Shown: positions 15,283-21,325 of the stretch, piece after piece
How positions within the stretch are numbered: position 1 is the stretch's first letter
Layout: every line of letters begins with the position of its first letter
From: Candidatus Altarchaeales archaeon ex4484_96
Lineage (GTDB): Archaea; Altiarchaeota; Altiarchaeia; IMC4; QMZM01
Length of the DNA stretch: 21,325 bases
Reading direction: 5' to 3'
Assembly: GCA_002254405.1 (NCBI GenBank)
Contig: NJDH01000011.1
Coordinates: 1-21,325, forward strand
Notes under the pieces: generated by a model
What the model was told of the DNA's origin: nothing
Databases searched by the model: none
The model's input: only the letters and a program-made list of their open reading frames with translations
Translations under genes and position numbers: made by a program

Positions 15283-15865
15283 ATCTGATTTCGGTGAGGG
15301 ATTTCTTTTTTATCGGTTTAGGGTGCTGCTCTTTTTTTGGAGGAACCGGTCGGGCCATTTTTTCTTTACCCGTTTCCTTGAGTACCTTGATTATCAGCTC
15401 TTTGTCTGTGTTTTTTCTCTGGCTTTTCGCCGATAGAATGAATAGTTTTTTTATCTCCGATATGTGTCCTCGCTCTGTTTGGAGTATGTGAAAGTAGTTG
15501 TCTAGTTCCTCAAGGCTTCTAAAGCCGTAGGTGACTATGTGTGTTACATCACCCTCTGGGATGCGGTAGAATCTTATTATGTTGGGTCCTTTGATTCTTT
15601 CGTTGATGTCTTGTTCGGTTAGGAGGGTTTTTCTTGATTCTGGTGTGAACTTGAATAAGGCGATGGCTAGCACGTTGATTCCCAGTCTTTTGTAGTCTAC
15701 TTCGGTATTGTATCCTTTGATTATTTTTTCTTCCTCTAGTTTTTTTCTTATTTTACCTACTGCTTGGGGTGTTATGTTAAGTTCCCTGCTGATTTCGGCG
15801 TCAGATGACCGGCCGTTTTCTATCAGAAACCCCAATACCCTCCTGTCGTTTCTTGTAAGTTTCAT
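15281..15865 (-). CDS. Lrp/AsnC-family regulator with basic C-terminal tail
   Basis: The 194-residue protein has an N-terminal winged helix (about 1-60: LTRNDRRVLGFLIENGRSSDAEISRELNI, then TPQAVGKIRKKLEEEKIIKGYNTEVDY). A ligand-binding-type alpha/beta domain follows, less canonical than usual (IRFYRIPEGDVTHIVTYGF). A tail of about 35 residues rich in Lys and Pro (MARPVPPKKEQHPKPIKKKS) is not part of the normal family. It is divergent from the hdrBC-glutamate synthase cluster, with under 80 nt between starts. Lrp-type proteins often control nitrogen genes, so it may regulate that cluster. A TATA box at 15891-15899 serves it. Confidence 0.75.
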   Translation of the reverse strand: MKLTRNDRRVLGFLIENGRSSDAEISRELNITPQAVGKIRKKLEEEKIIKGYNTEVDYKRLGINVLAIALFKFTPESRKTLLTEQDINERIKGPNIIRFYRIPEGDVTHIVTYGFRSLEELDNYFHILQTERGHISEIKKLFILSAKSQRKNTDKELIIKVLKETGKEKMARPVPPKKEQHPKPIKKKSLTEIR

Positions 15866-15890
15866 ATCGTAGGTTATTTTGTATTCTTTC

Positions 15891-15899
15891 TTTATAAAG
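15891..15899 (-). promoter_or_regulatory. TATA-like box of the Lrp gene
   Basis: The minus strand reads CTTTATAAA, centred about 30 nt upstream of the ATG at 15865. The element is nearly symmetrical. For the divergent hdrBC gene, TAGATATTTAT at about 15907-15917 is the better-placed plus-strand TATA candidate (about 30 nt before the ATG at 15944). The two promoters are close enough that one bound Lrp complex could cover both. Confidence 0.45.
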
Positions 15900-15943
15900 T
15901 AAACCTTAGATATTTATTCGTGTGTTCGGGGTTATATATTGCA

Positions 15944-17124
15944 ATGGAAGATAAAACACCAATCTTCTGGGGATGCACCATCACACACAACTACCCCTAC
16001 CTCATGGAGGCAACAAGAAAAGCGCTTGAGGCTCTTGGAACTAAACTGGATGAATACAAGGACTTCAGCTGCTGCCCTGACCCCGTCTACGTTAAAGCAT
16101 ACGACAAAAAGGCACAGCTTGCCTTATCGGCAAGAAACTTATCTCTTCCCAGAAACAAACAAAAAAACAAGCTGCTTGTGGTATGCAACGGGTGCTACAA
16201 CATCCTGCATGAAGCAAATGCCGAACTAAAGGACAACAAAAGAAGACAGGAAATAAACGGGCTTCTCCCAGAAGAAAACAAATACGACGGCAATCTTAGG
16301 GTAGAGCATGCACTTCAAGAGATTTATTCTAGTCTCCCGCTCCTGAAAACAAAGGTGAAAAAACCCCTCAAGGGTTTGCAGGTTGCGGTGCACTACGGGT
16401 GCCATGCCCTGTATCCTGCGGCCGTTTCTGAGGATAACCCTGAAAATCCCGCCTCAATGGATGAGATAGTGAGGGCCCTGGGAGCAGAGTCCATAGAATA
16501 TGAAACCAACTGGACTGCTGCGGAACACCGGTTGCAGTATACAGCAAGCAGGAAGCCGACGATATACTAAAGAAAAAACTAAAGCAACTGCATGGGGTTG
16601 CAGACTGCATAGTAACAACCTGTCCCGCATGCTTTATGAGATTCGATAACCCTCCAAGGCAAATGAAGGACCTCAGAATTCCCGTAATTCATCTAAGCGA
16701 ATTAATATGCCTGGCACTTGGAATCGAACCCGCGGAACTTTACCTGGATCTGTATATGACAAAAGTGGATTCGGTTCTTGAAAAAATAGGGATGGATAAA
16801 GAAAACAGCGTAGAAAAATACTTCGACATACAAGAGCTTAAATCCCACTGCGAGGCCTGCAGGAAAGAATGCACTGCGGCGGTTTATACCCGGGAGTTGG
16901 ATAAGGTGTTCGACCCTCTTGATGTAGTCGATAAACTGCTTGAGGGGGGGCTTGATGAAGTGCTTTCCGGTGATGAAATCTGGATGTGCCTGCAAGGCTA
17001 TGCAATGCCCAAGCGCAGCGGTGTTCGAAAGAGGATGAACATAAGCGAAGCCCCAAAAATAGATGCTACACAAATCAAGGGGATACTCAAAAGAGCAAAG
17101 GAGGATGGCGCAGATGATAAATAA
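15944..17124 (+). pseudogene. HdrB-HdrC-like fusion, frameshifted in the second CCG motif
   Basis: HdrB is the catalytic subunit of heterodisulfide-reductase-type complexes and binds two noncubane [4Fe-4S] clusters through CCG motifs. The first motif is intact: C11, x31, CC, x36, CNGC. The second begins at VHYGCHALYP, but at about 16513-16516 the frame slips by -1 and ends at 16570. In the shifted frame it continues CCGTPVAVYSKQEADDIL to CIVTTCPACFMRFD. Restoring one base, for example TGGGAC for TGGAC, gives x38 and x33 spacing and a protein of 393 residues. The last 140 residues resemble HdrC (FDPLDVVDKLLEGGLDEVL, IWMCLQ) with damaged Fe-S sites. I start at ATG 15944; a GTG lies at 15920. 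Sequencing error is possible. Confidence 0.75.
17097..17104 (+). promoter_or_regulatory. Strong Shine-Dalgarno inside the 3' end of hdrBC
   Basis: AAAGGAGG precedes the amidotransferase gene. It is 9 nt from the ATG at 17114 but touches the ATG at 17105, so it selects 17114 as start. It lies inside the last codons of the hdrBC frame, showing that hdrBC and the glutamate synthase genes were built as one operon. Confidence 0.6.
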
Positions 17125-18117
17125 GAGCTTCACAAGACTGCCAAACACAAGAAACTTCTCTGCCTGCGGTATAGGCGCTATGTTCAATCTGGATGGGAAT
17201 TCAGTTTCGGGTGAAAGAATTGCCAAGATGATGAGCGTTATGAATGAAAGAGAAAACGGCTTGGGAGCGGGTTACGCGGTCTACGGCCTGTTCCCGCAGA
17301 TGAAGCAATACTACTGTCTGCAGCTTATACTGGATGATTTCGAGGCCAAGGAGAGGGTTGAGGAATTTCTGAAAGATTATGTGAAAATTGAAAAAGAAGA
17401 GGGGGTTAGTGTGAGAAAAGACGTGTTTAAGGAATATCCCCTGGTGTGGCGTTTTTTCGTCGAACCTGTTGATAAACCAAACTCCAACGAGGTTATGAAG
17501 GAGTTGATGATGTACATCAACTGCAGCATACGGGGGGCTTTTTGCCTTAGCGCGGGCAAGGATATGGCGGTATTTAAGGGAAACGGTTGGGCAACCGAGA
17601 TAGCTAAATTTTACCAGATAGATAAAATAAAGGGATTTATGTGGTCGGCTCACTCCAGGTTCCCGACGAACACCCCCGGATGGTGGGGTGGCGCTCATCC
17701 GTTCTCGCTTCTTGGTCATGCGGTGGTGCACAACGGGGAGATAACATCATATGGGACCAACGTGAACTATCTTAGGTAGATCGGATGCCCCCTGTGTTAA
17801 AAAAATGGGCGACTCTCATCCGCCTGACATACAGGAGGGGTATGGCCAACGGACCCTTCAGCATTGTGGTGACCACAGACCATCCTAAACCCACCATGAT
17901 AGGGCACTCTGACAGGAAAAAGCTCCGGCCCCTGATAGCGGCATTATCAGAGGATGAGAGCACGTTTTATTTGGGAAGCGAGTTGAACCCGATTCACACG
18001 GTGGACGAAACCAAAGAGTACTGGCAGCCCGATCCCGGCAAACCCGTCATAGCAACACTGGATGAACCGCTGGTGAGAGGCACAGAAAAAATAATGGAGG
18101 GTTTGAGCATTATCTGA
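17114..18117 (+). pseudogene. Glutamate synthase amidotransferase subunit (GltA1/GlxB type), internal deletion
   Basis: The class II glutamine amidotransferase releases ammonia for glutamate synthase. Visible motifs are the nucleophile region FSACGIGAMFN, then MNERENGLGAGYAVYGLFP, then RFPTNTPGWWGGAHPFSLL and HNGEITSYGTN. After NYLR a TAG stops the frame at 17777-17779. The C-terminus resumes in another frame from about 17776 (VDRMPPVLKKWATLIRLTYRRGMANGPFSIVV) and runs to a stop at 18117. Homologues have roughly 40-50 residues between these blocks (the FGY...TDTEV...PPFW region), which are missing here. The lesion is therefore a deletion with an out-of-frame junction, not a single-base error. 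The product would lack part of the glutaminase domain. Confidence 0.75.
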
Positions 18118-18121
18118 CAAA

Positions 18122-18680
18122 ATGAAAGCACATGACAAGGTTATGCCAAGGTTCAAGGTAGAAATAGACCTTGACAGGTGCAGCGGATGTGGCAGGTGTG
18201 CGCTAAACTGCACCTTCGATACCCTAGAATTCAACCGGGAGGAAGATAGGCCGGTTGTCATAGACGACGCAAGATGCGTGGGTTGCCAAAGATGTGCAGT
18301 CTACTGTCCTGAGAATGCCATATCGATAAGGGACTATCCTGTAGCCTACGCTCCTCATGGTAACTGGACGCCGTATCACATTAGGGCCATAAGCGAGCAG
18401 GCCCGCAGCGGGGGAGTGCTGCTTTCTGGTATGGGTAATGACAGATACCAGCCGGTGATATTCGATCACCTGGTGTGGGATGCATGCCAGGTAACCAACC
18501 CTTCCATCGACGCACTGCGGGAACCGGTTGAGACCCGAACCTTCCTCGGGCGTAAACCAGATAAACTTAAAATAATCCAAAAAGAAGGAGCGTTTGAGGT
18601 ATATTGGATCTAACCCCGCAGAGGCGGAGATTTTGGGGGTCAAGCACGCCGGCTCTAAAATAGATGTGGGTGATGTGTGA
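18122..18680 (+). pseudogene. Glutamate synthase large subunit, synthase domain deleted
   Basis: The N-terminus is the archaeal ferredoxin-containing form. It has two [4Fe-4S] motifs, CSGCGRCALNCTF (the usual Pro is Thr) and CVGCQRCAVYCPENAI. NWTPYHIRAISEQARSGGVLLSGMGNDR and DACQVTNPSIDALREPVETRTFLGRKPD follow. After KIIQKEGAFEV the frame ends at 18613. In another frame, 18600-18680 encodes about 26 residues, SNPAEAEILGVKHAGSKIDVGDV, whose TGA overlaps the next ATG as TGATG, so this is probably the true C-terminus. The FMN and glutamate-synthase barrel (several hundred residues in the family) is gone. About 1 kb has been lost. No synthase activity is possible from this copy. Confidence 0.75.
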
Positions 18681-19518
18681 TGGCTGAAATAAAAAAGATT
18701 GTTTTGGATGCTGAAGAAAACGGCGTAAAGAAATATCACAGAGAGCTTAACACCCTGATTCGTAAGGCGGTGGCCGATGGTTTCAACTGGATTACGATAA
18801 AAAATGTGAGAGGCCAGAGGTTTATTGGCGCAGGTATCAGTGATGATGTTACCTTGGAGGTTAAGGGAGATGCCGGTTTGGATCTGGGTGTGTTCTCCAG
18901 GAGAGCCAATATCATTGTATACGGCTGCTCCGAGTATCTTTTGGGTAACACCTTAAATGGTGGGGAGATTGTAGTATACGGCGACTCATGGGATATTACG
19001 GGGGTGGGTGCTAGAGATGGTTCAATTTATGTGATGGGTGAGGGCGGGTCTAGGATTGGGATACATATGAAGGAATATAAAGATAAGAGGCCTGCTATCA
19101 TCTATGGTGGTCGGGTTAAGCAGTATTGCGGCGAGTACATGGCTGGGGGATTAATTCTTGTATTGGGTTTAGATTACACCAGGGCGTTGGTTGATGTAAA
19201 CAAACCTTTTCCCAAAAAAACATCAACCCGCGAAAAATAGTGGATTATGAGGGTGATATTGTGCAATTTTATTTAGGTGCTGGAATGCATGGTGGAGCAA
19301 TCTATGTTAGAGGGGATGTATCTGATGAATATCTGGGTGTTTACGCATCCAAAAAAGAATTCACCGAGGCCGATATGAGACTACTTGAGCCTTATCTAAA
19401 GCGTTATTCTGTTTTGTTTAACACACCCCTTGGTTTGTTGAAAGCCAGGGGTTTCACAAAGATTGCTCCAGTATCCTCGCGGCCTTTCGGCAAGGTTTAC
19501 TCTCACACCCCTATTTAG
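18680..19518 (+). pseudogene. Glutamate synthase GXGXG subunit (GltA3 type), frameshift at A7
   Basis: The right-handed beta-helix GXGXG subunit links amidotransferase and synthase activities. From ATG 18680 the frame has KNVRGQRFIGAGISDDVTLEV, then NIIVYGCSEYLLGNTLNGGEIVVYGDSWDITGVGARDGSIYVMG and GEYMAGGLILVLGLD. It then stops at 19240. The adjoining frame continues INPRKIVDYEGDIVQFYLGAGMHGGAIYVRGDV to YSHTPI. The switch is -1 and falls at CCC-AAA-AAA-ACA (A7 at 19214-19220). With it, the protein is 279 residues. A sequencing or replication slip in the homopolymer is the simplest cause; ribosomal or polymerase slippage is possible. Between the two conserved parts there are about 25 residues more than I expect. 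Confidence 0.75.
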
Positions 19519-20309
19519 TCGAGTTCAGGCATATCAGGTGTTTCCAGCATGCTCATGTTTCCCATTAACTGGCTGATGTCCATGCAGTTTAGTATATCAT
19601 CCTCTGATATGCTTCTTTTAGCTCCTGAGAGCCCATAGTCGTAGAGGTACATGCTTGTGTTGCCTTCGGGTGTTACTGTTTTAACCATCCCGAATGGTAC
19701 TTCGCTGCTGACCCAGGCTTCAGCACCCTCTATTTTGAATTTCGCGACATCGACTGTTTTACCGGTTGGTGTGGTGTATGTTCCATAAGATATTTCTTGC
19801 ATCTCGGGCATGTATTCCTCGGGTGTGCCTTCTTCACCCCCCATAGCCGGCATTTCTTCGTCGAAATCCCCCACATCCATGCAGAATACCATGTCCTGGG
19901 TTTTCATCGCGTATTTCACCATCTTCTGGTTTGAGGAGTCAGTCCATATTTGCATTATGCTGGTTTCTTTGCCGGAATCCATCTCTATCTCAAAACCTGT
20001 GCATTCGATATTGTTTATGGTGTTTTCTCCCAGGTTCTTGATTTTTTCGTTTATTTCCATTTCACCTGATTTTATCACGTATTCAGCCCACTGTCCTGCT
20101 TTAACTTCCATAAAGCCGCTGTAGAGCTCTTCAATTTCTGTTGGTATGTCTTCCTGTGGCTGGGTGGTGGATGTTTCTCCCTGGTTTGAGGTTGTTGTTT
20201 TTTCGGTTGAGGTTGTTGTGCTATCTCCTCCTCCGGTGCAGCCGCTTACCAGAATCAATCCGATGGTTAATGCAATAAGACCTGCTTTTTTGAGATATTT
20301 TTTTTCCAT
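19515..20309 (-). CDS. Met-rich putative lipoprotein
   Basis: From the ATG at 20309 (MEKKYLKKAGLIALTIGLIL) the protein is 264 residues. It has a signal peptide and lipobox VSGCTGGG, then a Thr/Ser/Gln-rich linker to about residue 50. The globular domain begins with FMEVKAGQWAEYVIK. Two CMD-containing segments (VFCMDVGDF and LNCMDISQL) and many Met residues occur, with an acidic, Met-rich stretch in between and at the C-terminus. This could bind metal, but that is only a suggestion. AGGTG lies 6 nt before the ATG, preceded by a run of A; the GTG at 20318 is rejected for this reason. No family recognised. It converges on the GXGXG gene, overlapping by 4 nt. Confidence 0.7.
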   Translation of the reverse strand: MEKKYLKKAGLIALTIGLILVSGCTGGGDSTTTSTEKTTTSNQGETSTTQPQEDIPTEIEELYSGFMEVKAGQWAEYVIKSGEMEINEKIKNLGENTINNIECTGFEIEMDSGKETSIMQIWTDSSNQKMVKYAMKTQDMVFCMDVGDFDEEMPAMGGEEGTPEEYMPEMQEISYGTYTTPTGKTVDVAKFKIEGAEAWVSSEVPFGMVKTVTPEGNTSMYLYDYGLSGAKRSISEDDILNCMDISQLMGNMSMLETPDMPELD

Positions 20310-20357
20310 ATGAAACACCTTTTTTTTTTTGTTTTATCCTTATTTTATTTTATATTA

Positions 20358-20810
20358 TTATATGTCAATACCGTGCGCTTCTTTTATTACGTTTAGTACG
20401 ACCATGGTATATGTTCTTTCAACGTCGGTCATGGCGTTGAGTTCCTTGACAAAGTTGTTCATCCCTGTTCTGTTTTTGAATTTAGCCACCAGTATGGCAT
20501 CATAGTCTCCTGTGACATCGTATACTGCTGATACGTCTGGTTTCTGGGATATGTCCTGCTCTATTTTGGATAGTTTGCCTCCCTGGACCTTGAGTCCGAT
20601 TATGGCTGTCAGGTCGTATCCGAGCTTGGAAAAGTCGATGTCTGATATGAACGCCTTGATAACCCCTGTTTTCTGTAGTTTGTTGACTCTGTTGTATACC
20701 GTTCCCTCGGCTACTTTTAGTTTGTCTGCTATTTCCCGGTAGCTTTTGCGGGCGTCTCTTTTGAGTTCCCTGATTATTTTAAGGTCGATTTCATCGATTT
20801 TTCCCTTCAT
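20358..20810 (-). CDS. Lrp/AsnC-family transcriptional regulator
   Basis: The 150-residue protein is a standard-length Lrp/AsnC (feast/famine) regulator. The N-terminal helix-turn-helix is IDEIDLKIIRELKRDARKSYREIADKLKV, then AEGTVYNRVNKLQKTGVIKAF. The RAM-type effector domain follows with LTAIIGLKVQGGKLSKIEQDI, VSAVYDVTGDYDAILVAKF and VERTYTMVVLNVIKE. The VxGxYD motif fits amino-acid binding at the dimer interface. A TATA-like box at 20831-20840 lies about 25 nt upstream, giving a leaderless start. It is transcribed toward the lipoprotein, 49 nt away. The target is not evident. Confidence 0.88.
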   Translation of the reverse strand: MKGKIDEIDLKIIRELKRDARKSYREIADKLKVAEGTVYNRVNKLQKTGVIKAFISDIDFSKLGYDLTAIIGLKVQGGKLSKIEQDISQKPDVSAVYDVTGDYDAILVAKFKNRTGMNNFVKELNAMTDVERTYTMVVLNVIKEAHGIDI

Positions 20811-20830
20811 GTCAATTCATGGAATCAGGG

Positions 20831-20840
20831 ATATATAAAT
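20831..20840 (-). promoter_or_regulatory. TATA-like box of the second Lrp gene
   Basis: The minus strand reads ATTTATATAT, centred 25 nt upstream of the ATG at 20810. This is the classical archaeal spacing for a leaderless transcript. Confidence 0.5.
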
Positions 20841-20916
20841 TGAGCAATCCTCATTTTTTTTCGTTTAATTTGTTTTTTTCGCAGATTATCTGTTTTTATT
20901 TGGTGATTGCTTAATT
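20838..20916. repeat. 12-bp inverted repeat flanking a T-rich spacer
   Basis: AATTGAGCAATC (20838-20849) and GATTGCTTAATT (20905-20916) are inverted copies with one mismatch, 55 nt apart. They lie between the second Lrp gene and the transposase. One arm could belong to the left end of the insertion sequence or both could be regulator sites. The right end of the element is outside the window, so this cannot be settled. Confidence 0.4.
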
Positions 20917-20961
20917 TTCGTACCAGTTATCTATGGAAACCGGCATATATAATTGGTGTGA

Positions 20962-21325
20962 ATGGCTAAAAAGTTTACCGTAAAGTTTTTGGAGGGTAGG
21001 AAGTGTATTTTCTGCGGGAAATGGAGTCTCTATAGACTCGCCGATGGGCGAGTTAAATGTAAATCCTGCCGGAGAGTGTATAGCATCAAGAGGCTTAAGC
21101 GTGACTTGGACATACTGTATCACTTCTATCTTGAGGTTTCTGCCAACAAGGCCGCTGCTGAGTTAGGTCTTAGCTATAATACTGTCCACAACAGATATAT
21201 GTTCTTCCGCGAGAAGATTGTAGAGTACTTGGACAGTAACTTCCGCAAACTAAGCGGGGAGCTGGGAATCGATGAAAGCTATTTTGTCGGTAAGAGGAAG
21301 GGTAAGCGGGGGCGTGGAGCATTAA
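20962..21325 (+). mobile_element. IS1595-family transposase, 5' part
   Basis: The frame from ATG 20962 runs open to the window end (121 codons, truncated only by the edge). The N-terminus is a zinc ribbon, CIFCGK then CKSC, spaced by 16 residues, followed by a basic helix. The helix-turn-helix-like NKAAAELGLSYNTVHNRYMFFREKI is next. Then GIDESYFVGKRKGKRGRGA is the start of the DDE/DDN catalytic domain typical of IS1595 (ISXO2-like) transposases, with the first catalytic Asp in DESYF. A TATA-like GCATATATAATT lies at 20943-20954, very near the ATG. Terminal repeats are not certain. The element lies about 1.4 kb beyond the broken glutamate synthase operon. Confidence 0.82.

Noticed and set aside
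16500..16530. Programmed frameshifting in hdrB
   Set aside because: No slippery heptamer or obvious downstream structure is visible at TGG-ACT-GCT-GCG, and neighbouring genes are also broken, so mutation or error is simpler.
16702..17226. Long minus-strand open frame opposite hdrBC
   Set aside because: It is the antisense shadow of a conserved Hdr-like frame, and its translation shows no domain. Similar shadows opposite the glt genes (17201-17731, 18224-18739) were rejected for the same reason.
1..21325. tRNA, rRNA or CRISPR arrays
   Set aside because: The gaps between genes are short, and I saw no cloverleaf-like sequence, no rRNA segments and no regularly spaced direct repeats.

Overview
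The window is archaeal chromosome. It carries aIF6, ribosomal protein L31e, Orc1/Cdc6, archaeal SepF, DUF763, a RibL-type nucleotidyltransferase, PadR and Lrp/AsnC regulators, and archaeal-style three-gene glutamate synthase. Many genes have TATA-like boxes 25-30 nt upstream of the start codon (leaderless pattern), while a few minus-strand genes have clear Shine-Dalgarno sites. The gene set is euryarchaeal in flavour, but I cannot name the lineage from sequence alone. HdrB/HdrC-like sequence is present without any methanogenesis marker.

Layout. 1-2.5 kb: a secreted or anchored DUF4139 protein followed by an unknown lipoprotein. 2.5-4.4 kb: a 50-residue membrane peptide, a membrane-tethered ArsR-type regulator and a GT4 glycosyltransferase. 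4.4-5.8 kb (minus): a degraded dodecin-like fragment and orc1/cdc6. 5.9-9.3 kb: sepF divergent from cdc6, ribL (minus), then a probable SecB-fold protein, L31e, aIF6 and DUF763. 9.3-13.6 kb (minus): an apparent four-gene export operon of two half-size RND permeases overlapping by ATGA, a COG1361/CARDB-type surface protein and a PadR regulator. 13.7-15.3 kb: fused GMP synthase. 15.3-15.9 kb (minus): an Lrp/AsnC regulator with a basic tail. 15.9-19.5 kb: an hdrBC-like gene followed by archaeal glutamate synthase genes (GATase, ferredoxin/FMN subunit, GXGXG subunit). 19.5-20.8 kb (minus): a Met-rich lipoprotein and a second Lrp. 20.96 kb to the end: an IS1595-type transposase cut by the window edge.

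The most notable region is 15.9-19.5 kb. Every cistron is broken: a -1 frameshift inside the second CCG motif of HdrB, an out-of-frame deletion in the amidotransferase, loss of nearly the whole FMN/synthase domain of the large subunit, and a frameshift at a run of seven A in the GXGXG subunit. The flanking genes are intact. The operon still shows its original design, including Shine-Dalgarno and TGATG coupling. It records an unusual linkage of a heterodisulfide-reductase-like HdrB-HdrC fusion with a ferredoxin-type glutamate synthase, under a divergent Lrp regulator. Either the operon is decaying in this strain or the assembly is wrong here; intact relatives would show whether an Hdr-linked glutamate synthase exists.
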